A stretch of 64,000 nucleotides of DNA from Iodidimonas sp. SYSU 1G8 (lineage in GTDB: Bacteria; Pseudomonadota; Alphaproteobacteria; SMXS01). Every line of letters starts with the position of its first letter. Positions within the stretch are counted from its first letter, which is position 1. The stretch covers positions 248,001 through 312,000 of the forward strand of contig NZ_JBBYXJ010000002.1 of NCBI RefSeq assembly GCF_039655775.1. The letters run 5' to 3'. The position numbers and the translations under genes are program-made. Under the pieces are notes generated by a model. The model was not told the DNA's origin, did no database searches, and saw nothing but the letters and a program-made list of their open reading frames with translations. Positions 1-9,078 of this stretch are shown here, one piece after another.

Positions 1-716
1 ACGAGCTGTTCGCGGCCGCGCCCGGCCATGGCGCGCCGCTGTTGCAGGCCGTCTACGCCCGCGCCTATCTGGACGTGAACCGCGAGGCGTGGGAGCTGGA
101 CCCGGACATGTTCGATGGCCCGCTGCCCGACTTCGTCAACGCCCGATCGGGCCGCGTCGCGGCCGGGCTGGGCACCATCGCCCGCGTCGTCGCCAGCGGC
201 ACCGCCATCTACCGCGACCGCCTGCCGTTCACCGAGGCGGAACGGCGTGTGGCCATGGTCTACACCCCCTATCACCAGACGCTGAGCCGCCTGCTCGAGC
301 GCACGCGGGACCAGTTCGGCTGCGCCGTGCTGATCGACTGCCATTCCATGCCATCCAGCGGCGCCAGCTGGGGCGACATGCCGCTGAAGACCGGCGGCCC
401 CGCGCCCGACTTCATCCTCGGCGACCGCTATGGCCGAAGCTGCAGCATGGAAGTGGTGGCCGCCGCCCAGGAGGCGCTGAGCGGGGAAGGCTACCGCGTG
501 GTGCGCAACGATCCCTATTCCGGCGGCTACAACACCCGCCATTACGGCGTGCCGCGCGAGGGGCGCCACGCGCTGCAGATCGAGATCAGCCGCGCGCTGT
601 ACATGGACGAGACGACCATGGGCCGTGCCGACGGCTTCGACCGGCTGCGCGACGCCATCGGCGTGCTGATCAATGCGCTGTCGCGCCTGCCGCTGGACGT
701 GCTTCGCCCGCTCTGA
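1..716 (+). CDS. N-formylglutamate amidohydrolase, 5'-truncated by window edge
   Basis: The reading frame is open from base 3, so the true start lies before the window. The TTG at 42 is only an internal codon. The product resembles the N-formylglutamate amidohydrolase family (HutG type), which hydrolyses N-formyl-L-glutamate to formate and glutamate at the end of histidine breakdown. Visible family features are the DCHSMPS segment, with a likely metal-binding His, and the C-terminal stretch GGYNTRHYG followed by HALQIEISRALYMDE, which is typical of this family. No other hut genes are visible downstream. The gene converges on the HSD10-like gene across a shared hairpin terminator. The family call is firm; the exact substrate is inferred. 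Confidence 0.85.
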   Translation, partial: ELFAAAPGHGAPLLQAVYARAYLDVNREAWELDPDMFDGPLPDFVNARSGRVAAGLGTIARVVASGTAIYRDRLPFTEAERRVAMVYTPYHQTLSRLLERTRDQFGCAVLIDCHSMPSSGASWGDMPLKTGGPAPDFILGDRYGRSCSMEVVAAAQEALSGEGYRVVRNDPYSGGYNTRHYGVPREGRHALQIEISRALYMDETTMGRADGFDRLRDAIGVLINALSRLPLDVLRPL

Positions 717-725
717 AGACAAGAA

Positions 726-748
726 AAAGGGGCCGCGCAGGCCCCTTT
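726..748. terminator. Bidirectional intrinsic terminator
   Basis: A perfect 9-bp stem (AAAGGGGCC / GGCCCCTTT) with a 5-nt loop lies between two convergent genes. Read on the minus strand the stem is followed by a run of T residues, so it should end the dehydrogenase transcript well. Read on the plus strand the T tract is short, so termination of the amidohydrolase transcript may be weaker. Confidence 0.75.
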
Positions 749-770
749 CCCATCGGATGATCTCAGCCGG

Positions 771-1535
771 TCACTTCGGCGCCATGCGCAGCGCGCCGTC
801 GAGACGGATGGTCTCGCCATTGACCATGGGATTGTCGCAGATGAACAGCACGGTCTTGGCATATTCGGACGGATCGCCCAGACGCGAGGGGAACGGCACG
901 GTGGCGCCCAGCGAATCCTGGACGGCCTGCGGCAGGCCCTTCAGCATCGGGGTGATGAACAGGCCCGGCGCGATGGTGCAGCAGCGCACGCCGTCGCGTG
1001 ACAGGTCGCGGGCCACGGTCAGGGTCATGGACACCACGCCGCCCTTGGACGAGGCATAGGCGACCTGGCCGATCTGGCCCTCGAACGCGGCGACGGAGGC
1101 GGTGTTGACGATCACGCCGCGCTCGCCATCGGTCAGCGGCTCCATCTGGGTCATGCGCGCGGCCGCCAGGCGGATGCAGTTGAACGTGCCGATCAGGTTG
1201 ATGTTGATGACCTTGGTATAGACGGCCAGCGAATGGGGCTCGCCCTTGGCGACGGTCTTGCCCGCGTCGGCCACGCCGGCGCAGTTGATCAGGATGCGGG
1301 CGTCCTGGCCGTGCGCGGCCTTGCCCTTGTCGAGACCGGCGATGACGCTTTCCTCGCTGGTCACGTCGACCTTGGCGAAGACGGCGCCGATTTCCTTGGC
1401 GGCGGCTTCACCGGCGGCTTCGTTCACGTCGAAAATGGTGACCTTGGCGCCCTTGGCGATCAGCGCTTCGGCGGTCGCGCGGCCCAGACCAGACGCGCCG
1501 CCGGTGATGATGGCGGCAACCCCGTTCACATCCAT
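771..1535 (-). CDS. 3-hydroxyacyl-CoA dehydrogenase, SDR family (HSD17B10-like)
   Basis: A 254-residue short-chain dehydrogenase. The NAD-binding motif TGGASGLG is at residues 11-18, the NCAG motif at about 84-87, and the catalytic Ser147, Tyr160 and Lys164 are present. The C-terminus ([13 protein letters not shown], then [13 protein letters not shown]) is characteristic of the type II 3-hydroxyacyl-CoA dehydrogenase / 17-beta-HSD10 group, which oxidises 3-hydroxyacyl-CoA, including 2-methyl-3-hydroxybutyryl-CoA in isoleucine breakdown. An AGAGGATGAGAG purine stretch precedes the ATG. It is monocistronic and ends at the shared terminator. The subgroup is confident; the in vivo acyl-CoA is inferred. 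Confidence 0.88.
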   Translation of the reverse strand: MDVNGVAAIITGGASGLGRATAEALIAKGAKVTIFDVNEAAGEAAAKEIGAVFAKVDVTSEESVIAGLDKGKAAHGQDARILINCAGVADAGKTVAKGEPHSLAVYTKVININLIGTFNCIRLAAARMTQMEPLTDGERGVIVNTASVAAFEGQIGQVAYASSKGGVVSMTLTVARDLSRDGVRCCTIAPGLFITPMLKGLPQAVQDSLGATVPFPSRLGDPSEYAKTVLFICDNPMVNGETIRLDGALRMAPK

Positions 1536-1621
1536 TCTCTCATCCTCTTTTTTTGATTGGGTATCGGTGCGGAAGGCGATTTAGCACAGGGTGCGGGCGG
1601 AGTCGAGGCGCGGGGCGGCCG

Positions 1622-2524
1622 CTATTCCGCCGCTTTCGGGGCCGTTGCCGCCGCCTTGCGCTGGCGTGCCTCGCGCCGGGCGATATAGACCGTGCTGGCC
1701 AGGATCAGGCCGGCGCCCGCCCAGGTCAGCGCGTCGGGGGTTTCGTCGAACAGCATCACGCCCAGCAGGGTGACGAACACGAGGCGCAGGAAATCCATGG
1801 GCAGCACCGCGCCCGCGTCGGCCAGGGTGAGCGCCCGGGTCAGGAAGGTCTGCGCCGTGGTCGACAGCACGCCGATCACCGCCAGCACGCCGAAATTGTG
1901 CCAGGTCATGGGCTGCCAGTGGTTCAGCGCCAGCAGCAGTCCGATGGGCAGGCAGAGGGTGTTGCCATAGAAGATGATGGTGGGCGTGGACTCCGTGGCC
2001 GACAGCTTCTTGACGCACAGAAGAGCGCTCGCCATGCCCAGCGCGCCCACCAGCGCCGCCAGGATGCCCAGATGCACTTCCTGGAAACCCGGCCGTACCA
2101 CCAGCAACATGCCGGCGAAACCGATCAGCAGCGCGACGACGCGCCGCTGGTGCAGCGTCTCGCCCAGCAGCAGCGCCGCGCCCAGCGTGGCGAACAGCGG
2201 CGCGGAATAGTTGATCGCCATGCCCTGCGCCAGCGGCACGTGGGCGATGGAATAGAAGATGCCGACCATGGCCGTCAGACTGCACAGGCTGCGCAGCGTG
2301 TGCAGCGGCAGCCGCCGCGTGCGCAGCGACCCGATGCCAGTGCGCATCAGCAGCGGCAGCAGCACCACCGCCCCCAGGAACGAGCGCCAGAACACCATGT
2401 AGATCGGGTGCATGGTCTCCGACCCCACGCGCAGCGCCGCCCACAGCAGCGAGATGGTCGCGCTGGCGCAGATCATGAACACAACGGCCTGCGCCGTGCG
2501 GGAAAGACGGGCGAATGTCGGCAT
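1622..2524 (-). CDS. DMT-superfamily (EamA) transporter
   Basis: A 300-residue, highly hydrophobic protein with about ten predicted membrane helices arranged as two EamA repeats, the usual form of inner-membrane drug/metabolite transporters. The first repeat covers roughly residues 12-145 and the second 155-290, with a short charged C-terminal tail. The substrate cannot be deduced; family members export amino acids, purines or other small metabolites. The ATG has no evident ribosome-binding site. A TAACCT sequence lies 6 bases before it, so the transcript may be leaderless. Neighbours give no functional clue. Confidence 0.85.
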   Translation of the reverse strand: MPTFARLSRTAQAVVFMICASATISLLWAALRVGSETMHPIYMVFWRSFLGAVVLLPLLMRTGIGSLRTRRLPLHTLRSLCSLTAMVGIFYSIAHVPLAQGMAINYSAPLFATLGAALLLGETLHQRRVVALLIGFAGMLLVVRPGFQEVHLGILAALVGALGMASALLCVKKLSATESTPTIIFYGNTLCLPIGLLLALNHWQPMTWHNFGVLAVIGVLSTTAQTFLTRALTLADAGAVLPMDFLRLVFVTLLGVMLFDETPDALTWAGAGLILASTVYIARREARQRKAAATAPKAAE

Positions 2525-2676
2525 GGGCGGAGGTTAGGGGGAACAAGCGATACTGGAAAGCGGAAGCTTGTGTTAAAGCGATTTGTGCCCGTTGCAGCTG
2601 TTAAGCGATAAACCTCTCCATTCCATTAGCTGTAGATGGCCCGTCCAAGTGCTCTGCCATTCTATCGCAAAGTTTA

Positions 2677-4056
2677 TCAGCGGTATTTCATACGATCGAG
2701 GTCGGCGAGGAAATCAACTTGCTCTTTGTAACGGTGCATAGTCGTGATCACCGTGAGCATCGTGAGCCACATATTGTGGAAGAAGGTCGAAAAGGTCTCT
2801 TCGTCATCTACGGTCGCAAGGTGATGCACCTGCCGTGACCGGGCGCTATAGGCTTTCCTGAAATTAGCCACTATGTGCTGGCGTTCATCGACATCTTTGG
2901 CAATTAGAAATGCAATTCGGTCGCCGACGCTAGCTTGAATGGGTTCGTTGGAGTCGCGCAACAGCAGGTGCTCCGCAGCCGACATAGCGTAGACTAACCT
3001 ATCACGTTGGTCGTGGGATGCGATTCCCCGTGAATATGCTGAAACGGCCGTCTTTACCCGACGCTCGAAGCCAGTGAGATCGCGCCCTGAGAAGAAAGCC
3101 GCGCAGCGGTGAAATCCTGCCTTCATCAGTTCGTCGAGCTCGGCGATCGTCAGCTTCCACTGAAATATGCCGATGTTCAGCAATCCCGTCGAGATGGTCC
3201 CTAGTTCCCCACTGCGCATTTCAATGACGGTCGTGGATGGCATGTATTCGCAGCCGTGGGGTAGGCATGGAAAAACGATGTTCCAAGTTGCCCCTGCGGG
3301 CGACATAAGTCGGAGTACGTCGGCCATGTCGAAGCCAATGTCGCGGGCCCGCTCGCGAGCGTAGTCGAGGTCGCCGACGACATTAATCTGCACGCCAGTG
3401 AGGTGCCCATAGTTCCGTCTCAGCTCTGCCCTGGCGGCGAGCATAGCGTTCGCTCGGCTCGGACAGTTCTGGATTGCGGCGTCACCGAATCGTTCGAAGG
3501 GTAAGCCGTGCATCGGGGTGACGAGCACGTCTCCTAGCTGAAAGGGACTTTCAATCTCGATGTTTGCTAGAGGGATCAGAATGGAATGGCGTGCAACCGC
3601 AGCCTCGGCGACTTCTAGGAGGTGCCCCGATAGCGGTGTGTCGGTCTGGCCGCGTAGTGTCGACCGCCACCAGCGAAACGTTTCCTCCTCGATGAACGTC
3701 GACGATATTTTGGAAGCAAAGGGCTTGGTGCGCAGCACTTTCTCTGTCAGGCGGCGAAGTTGCATGTAGCCCTCTTCGCGCAGGGCAACGAGCCGACCGT
3801 CCTGAACGAAGTACCGACCGACCGTGCGGCCTGACAGATCGGTCCATGCCATCATAGGTTCACCGACAAGATCAGCCTCTGTAATCGTGGCGGCGGGTCG
3901 ACGACGGCTGGGAAAGGGAGACATGGTGCTGGTTACGTTGCCAACCTGCCTTGCTGAGAGCAGATTCGTGCCGTCTCGATCCAACGCAGCCGCCGCGCCA
4001 GCGTGAAGTAAACTGCGGTCGAACAGCACTCCGTTTCTCGCCAGGTCCTCATTCAT
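2677..4056 (-). CDS. Hypothetical protein with HEPN-like C-terminal region
   Basis: A 459-residue soluble protein with visibly lower GC and different codon use from its neighbours. I do not recognise the N-terminal two thirds. The C-terminal part (about 345-455) reads like a HEPN domain of the ApeA-associated type: a helix with AMSAAEHLLL, then GDRIAFLIA, then a segment containing R406-x4-H411. R-x4-6-H is the catalytic motif of HEPN ribonucleases. Such proteins act in anti-phage abortive infection and toxin systems. No partner antitoxin, transposase or other defence gene lies beside it. A TATACA box at 4080-4085 could be its -10 element. The HEPN assignment is by eye and moderate; a defence role is inference. 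Confidence 0.6.
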   Translation of the reverse strand: MNEDLARNGVLFDRSLLHAGAAAALDRDGTNLLSARQVGNVTSTMSPFPSRRRPAATITEADLVGEPMMAWTDLSGRTVGRYFVQDGRLVALREEGYMQLRRLTEKVLRTKPFASKISSTFIEEETFRWWRSTLRGQTDTPLSGHLLEVAEAAVARHSILIPLANIEIESPFQLGDVLVTPMHGLPFERFGDAAIQNCPSRANAMLAARAELRRNYGHLTGVQINVVGDLDYARERARDIGFDMADVLRLMSPAGATWNIVFPCLPHGCEYMPSTTVIEMRSGELGTISTGLLNIGIFQWKLTIAELDELMKAGFHRCAAFFSGRDLTGFERRVKTAVSAYSRGIASHDQRDRLVYAMSAAEHLLLRDSNEPIQASVGDRIAFLIAKDVDERQHIVANFRKAYSARSRQVHHLATVDDEETFSTFFHNMWLTMLTVITTMHRYKEQVDFLADLDRMKYR

Positions 4057-4375
4057 CTACTGTCTTCATTCGCTGCGTCTGTATATTGCGTTGCGCATCA
4101 TTTCGGTACCATCGCTTCCAGAACCGCCATTGACCTTATATTTAGCGGCGCATCTAGTGCTCTCGGGCTAAAAACCATTTACCGCGAGAAATTTCTAAGT
4201 TGTGTCAATGGAAGGGTGTAGCGCTAATCCTCGCCTTTTTTCATTCTTACGACTAGAATAAAGCCTCGCACCCACGGCAAAAATCTTCGTTGCCGCCTGC
4301 AACGTACTGCCTAACGGTTTTTGGTGGCACTCCGGCATTTAAAATCAACCCTATTCACGCTGCGTTCTCCCCGAT
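4057..4375. other. AT-richer intergenic region
   Basis: About 320 bases between the divergent HEPN-like gene and the TrmH-type gene. It is AT-rich for this genome and has no supported gene, RNA or clear repeat. It probably holds the divergent promoters and marks the edge of the inserted HEPN-like gene. An in-frame extension of the downstream gene to 4321 crosses part of it but is not supported, because a promoter sits inside that extension. Confidence 0.6.
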
Positions 4376-4404
4376 TTGCGCCGCCGCCTCACTCCCTGTA
4401 TAAG
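4376..4404 (+). promoter_or_regulatory. Sigma-70 promoter of the TrmH-type gene
   Basis: A -35 TTGCGC (4376-4381) and a -10 TATAAG (4399-4404) are separated by exactly 17 bases. Transcription would start near 4411, 33 bases before the ATG at 4444. This placement argues against the longer in-frame start at 4321. Confidence 0.65.
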
Positions 4405-4443
4405 CCGCGCCATTCCGGACCTTTTCGGGCCAGGGTGGAGCGG

Positions 4444-4983
4444 ATGCGCGGGTATTTCGGGATCGGGGTCGAGAGCGGCGACAAGTCTGGCAATCTGGGC
4501 AACCTGATGCGCACCGCGCATGGGTTCGGCGCCAGTTTCCTGTTCACGGTCGGGCGCGACTACAACAAGGACGACACCTTCTCCGACACCAGCCGCACCG
4601 ACAAGGAAGTGCCGCTCTATGCCTTCGAGTCCGTCGATACCATCATGCTGCCGGCCCGCTGCGTGCTGGTCGGCGTCGAGCTGACCGAGGACGCGGTGGA
4701 TCTACCCAGTTTCGCGCATCCGCGCCAGGCGGCCTATGTGCTGGGGCGCGAGCGCGGGTCGCTGACGCCCGAGATGCTGGCGCGCTGCGCCCATGTCATC
4801 CGCATCCCGACCAGCTTCTGCCTGAACCAGGCGACGGCGGGCGCGGTGGTGATGTATGACCGCATGCGCATGCTGGGCCGCTGGCCGGCGCGGCCGGTCA
4901 CCATGCTCGGCGAGCCGGAACCATTGCTTGAGCATCGCTATGGCGAGCCTATCTCACGTCTGAAACCTCAGGCCAAACAGTAA
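4444..4983 (+). CDS. TrmH/SpoU-family RNA methyltransferase
   Basis: A 179-residue SPOUT-class enzyme that should transfer a methyl group from SAM to a ribose in tRNA or rRNA. The three SpoU motifs are present: NLMRTAHGFGA at 20-30, GRERGSL at 101-107, and IPTSFCLNQATAGAVV at 121-136, which forms the trefoil knot and SAM site. The start is set at ATG 4444 because GGTGGAG precedes it and a good promoter lies just upstream. The protein lacks the extra N-terminal RNA-binding domain of RlmB-type enzymes. It lies near rlmN, another rRNA modification gene, but the target nucleotide cannot be read from the sequence. Confidence 0.85.
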   Translation: MRGYFGIGVESGDKSGNLGNLMRTAHGFGASFLFTVGRDYNKDDTFSDTSRTDKEVPLYAFESVDTIMLPARCVLVGVELTEDAVDLPSFAHPRQAAYVLGRERGSLTPEMLARCAHVIRIPTSFCLNQATAGAVVMYDRMRMLGRWPARPVTMLGEPEPLLEHRYGEPISRLKPQAKQ

Positions 4984-5035
4984 GCAGGAATCGGTTGTCG
5001 TGGAAAAGAACGGCGGCATTTCGTATGGTATGTGC

Positions 5036-5538
5036 ATGAAAACCATGTTGTTCGTGGCGGGCCTGCTGGCCGCCGTCGCCCTGCCCGCCGCCGCCGCGCA
5101 GCCCAAGCTGCTCGGCACCTTCCAGCAATGGGACGCCTTTTCGTCGGGCCAGGGCAAGGCGATGGTCTGCTATGCCATTACCGTGCCCACCCATGCCAAG
5201 CCGGTCGATGTGGGCCACGGCGCCGTCTACATGATGGTCTCGCACAAGCCCGCCAAACAGATCCGCGACGAGGTGCGCTTCGGCTTCGGCTATGCGCTCA
5301 AGCCGGGATCGGATGTGGTGGCCTCCATCGCCTCCATGAAGGAAACCCTGTTCGTGTCGGGCAACGATGCCTGGGCCTATGACGCCAAGGGCGATGCGCG
5401 CATCGTCGCGGCCATGAAGGGCGGCCAGAGCATGATGGTCAAGGCGCTGTCGGCCAAGGGCAACAACACGGCGTATGAATATCCCCTTTCCGGGTTCAGC
5501 GCGGCCTATAGCGCCGCCGCCAACGCCTGTGGTGTGAA

Positions 5539-5542
<4 letters not shown>
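5036..5542 (+). CDS. IalB-like exported protein
   Basis: A 168-residue protein with a clear signal peptide (hydrophobic core [16 protein letters not shown], likely cleavage near residue 22). The mature part resembles the invasion-associated locus B (IalB) family, common in alphaproteobacterial periplasms and of uncertain biochemical function. Two Cys residues, one near the mature N-terminus and one at the extreme C-terminus, could form a disulfide. ATG 5036 was chosen because it begins the signal peptide; ATG 5030 is equally possible. The stop overlaps the rlmN start (ATGA), indicating translational coupling. Confidence 0.75.
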
Positions 5543-6708
<1,166 letters not shown>

Positions 6709-6721
6709 GGAGACGCCGGCG

Positions 6722-7912
6722 ATGCTTCCACTGAAACTCCTGCTGGGCAGGCTGATCAAGGAAGGAACGCTGACCGTCACCGACGTGAAAGGCCATGTGC
6801 ATGCGTTCGGCGGCACACCGGGGCCTGCCGTGGCTATTCGCCTGCACGATGCCCGTCTGCCTTGGCGCATGCTGCGCAAACCCGAGCTGACGGTGGGCGA
6901 GGCCTATATGGACGGCACGCTGACCATCGAGAGCGGCGACATCCTGGATTTTCTCAATCTGGTCGCCATCAACGCCAAGCGCGCCACCGACAACACCTCG
7001 CTGCGCATCGGCGACAGCCGGCTGAAGCACGCCTGGGCGCGGGCCAATTCGGAACGGCGCGCGCGGCGCAACGTGGCCCATCACTACGAGTTCAAGACCG
7101 CTTTCTACGACCTGTTCCTCGACGCGAACCGGCAATATTCCTGCGGTTATTTCCGCAGCCCTGACGACAGCCTCGACCAGGCGCAGCGCAACAAGCTCGA
7201 TCACATCGCCGGCAAGCTGCGGCTAAAGCCCCATCACCGGGTGCTGGACATCGGCTGCGGCTGGGGCACGCTGGCGCGTCATCTCAACGCGGTTTCGGGC
7301 GCCAAGGTGGTCGGCATCACCCTGTCCGAGGAACAGTGCCGCGCCGCCAAGGAGATGGCCGCCGCCGAGGGCAAGTCCGACGTGCTGGACTTCCGGGTCG
7401 AGGATTACCGCAAGATCGCCGGGCCGTTCGACAGGATCGTCTCGGTGGGCATGTTCGAGCATGTGGGCCTGCACCACTACGACACCTATTTCCGCCGCAT
7501 CAACGAACTGCTGACGCCGGACGGCGTCGCCATGGTCCACACCATCGGCCGCTCGGACGGGCCGGGCGGCACCGACGACTGGACCGAGAAGTACATTTTC
7601 CCCGGCGGCTATTCGCCGGCCCTGTCGCAGATCATGCCGGCGGTGGAACGCTCGGGCCTGTTCATCAGCGACATCGAGGTCTGGCGCCAGCATTACGGCC
7701 GCACCACCGAACACTGGTACCGACGCTTCCAGCAGAACCGCGACAGGATCAGGGAGATGTATGACGAACGCTTCTGCCGGATGTTCGAATTCTTCCTGGC
7801 CGGCTGCGTGGGCGGATTCGATCATGGCGGTCTGGTTGTCTACCAGATGCAGTTCGGCAAGCGGGTGGATTCGGTGCCGCTGACGCGGGACTACCTCTAT
7901 GGCCGCGCCTAG
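6722..7912 (+). CDS. cfa: Cyclopropane-fatty-acyl-phospholipid synthase
   Basis: A 396-residue enzyme that uses SAM to convert cis double bonds of membrane phospholipid acyl chains into cyclopropane rings. It has the small N-terminal lipid-binding domain, the QYSCGYF segment typical of CFA synthases, and the SAM motif VLDIGCGWG at about 175-183. FEHVG and the C-terminal HYGRTTEHWYRRF stretch also match. GGAG lies upstream of the ATG. Its TAG stop shares the palindrome CTAG with the convergent glycosyltransferase stop, so the two genes overlap by 4 bases. Confidence 0.95.
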   Translation: MLPLKLLLGRLIKEGTLTVTDVKGHVHAFGGTPGPAVAIRLHDARLPWRMLRKPELTVGEAYMDGTLTIESGDILDFLNLVAINAKRATDNTSLRIGDSRLKHAWARANSERRARRNVAHHYEFKTAFYDLFLDANRQYSCGYFRSPDDSLDQAQRNKLDHIAGKLRLKPHHRVLDIGCGWGTLARHLNAVSGAKVVGITLSEEQCRAAKEMAAAEGKSDVLDFRVEDYRKIAGPFDRIVSVGMFEHVGLHHYDTYFRRINELLTPDGVAMVHTIGRSDGPGGTDDWTEKYIFPGGYSPALSQIMPAVERSGLFISDIEVWRQHYGRTTEHWYRRFQQNRDRIREMYDERFCRMFEFFLAGCVGGFDHGGLVVYQMQFGKRVDSVPLTRDYLYGRA

Positions 7913-9078
7913 CGGCGCGCCAGACTCTCGAACAGGGCGAGCTGGCCCTGCGTGGTCGCGTCCCAGCTGAAGCCTTCCGCATAGGCCCGGGTCGCCGCGC
8001 GCTCCGGCGGTGCATCCAGCAGACGCCGCACGCCGGCCGCGATGGCGGCGGCGGACCGCTCCGGAATCAGCACGCCCGCCTCGGGCGCGGTCACCACCTC
8101 GGCGGTGCCCCACACATCGGTGGCCGCGACCGGCGTGCCACAGGCCATGGCCTCCAGCAGCACGTTGGCCCAGCCTTCACGGCTCGAGGCCAGCACCAGC
8201 GCGTCCGCCGCGCTGTAGAGCGACGGCAGGTCGGCCTGGGCCACCTGTCCCAGCAGTCGCACCCGGCCGCCCAGGCCCAGCGCGGCGATCCGCCGCTCCA
8301 GCGCCCGCCGTTCCTCGCCTTCGCCCGCGATCAGCAGCGAGGTGTCCGGCAGGTCGGCCAGCGCGTCGATGATCAGATGGTGGCCCTTGCGCTCCACCAG
8401 CCCGCCGACGGACACCAGCGCGCGCCCCTTGGCGCCCCAGCGCGCGCGGGCGGCGTCACGGTCCATGGGGCGGAACCGGATCAGGTCGACGCCGTTGCGC
8501 AGGGTGCGGATCTTGTCCGGCGCGATGCCCATGTCGAGCAGGGGCTGCTGCAAGGCGTCGCACACCGTGATCAGGGCATCGGCCTCCCGCGCCGCGCGCA
8601 CGATCTGCCGGCGCGGGATGGCGAAGCGGGGGATCAGGTTCAGGTCCGTGCCGCGCGCGGTGACGCAGACCGGCAGCCCCAGCTCGCCGGCGATCGCCAC
8701 CGCGGCGACCCCGTCCGGATAGAAATAATGCGCGTCGATCAGGTCGATCCGCCGGTCCTTGACCAGCTTGGCGACCAGCGAGCGCACGTCCCGCGCCATC
8801 AGACTCGGCGCCACCGACATGCCGATCCTGGGAATGGTTCTGTAGCGGGGATGGAAGATTTCGATGCCGTGCCTTCGCTCGTGGCCCGGAACGCGGGCAT
8901 AGGCGCCCCACGCGCCGAAGCGGGGCGAGGCGAACGGAAACCACGGCACCGGCGCCACCACGGTCAGCCTGACCTTGCCGCTTTCGGCCAGCCGGCGCAG
9001 CCGGTTCTCGACGAAGATGCCGTGCACCGGCTGGACGGCGTTGGGATAAAGCGTGGTGAAGCTGAGAACGTTGATCAT
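7909..9078 (-). CDS. Family 4 glycosyltransferase, exosortase-A-locus type
   Basis: A 389-residue GT-B retaining glycosyltransferase. The N-terminal half carries the acceptor-side Rossmann fold. The C-terminal half has SVGGLVERKGHH and the sugar-nucleotide E-x7-E motif in SSREGWANVLLEAMACGTPV. The N-terminal NVLSFTTLYPNAVQPVHGIF followed by VAPVPWFPF resembles glycosyltransferases I associate with XrtA (exosortase A) exopolysaccharide loci. It overlaps the start-side neighbour asnB by 4 bases, with its ATG at 9076-9078 and the asnB stop at 9075-9077, so the two are coupled. It likely adds a sugar to a lipid-linked exopolysaccharide precursor; the sugar is unknown. Confidence 0.8.
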   Translation of the reverse strand: MINVLSFTTLYPNAVQPVHGIFVENRLRRLAESGKVRLTVVAPVPWFPFASPRFGAWGAYARVPGHERRHGIEIFHPRYRTIPRIGMSVAPSLMARDVRSLVAKLVKDRRIDLIDAHYFYPDGVAAVAIAGELGLPVCVTARGTDLNLIPRFAIPRRQIVRAAREADALITVCDALQQPLLDMGIAPDKIRTLRNGVDLIRFRPMDRDAARARWGAKGRALVSVGGLVERKGHHLIIDALADLPDTSLLIAGEGEERRALERRIAALGLGGRVRLLGQVAQADLPSLYSAADALVLASSREGWANVLLEAMACGTPVAATDVWGTAEVVTAPEAGVLIPERSAAAIAAGVRRLLDAPPERAATRAYAEGFSWDATTQGQLALFESLARR

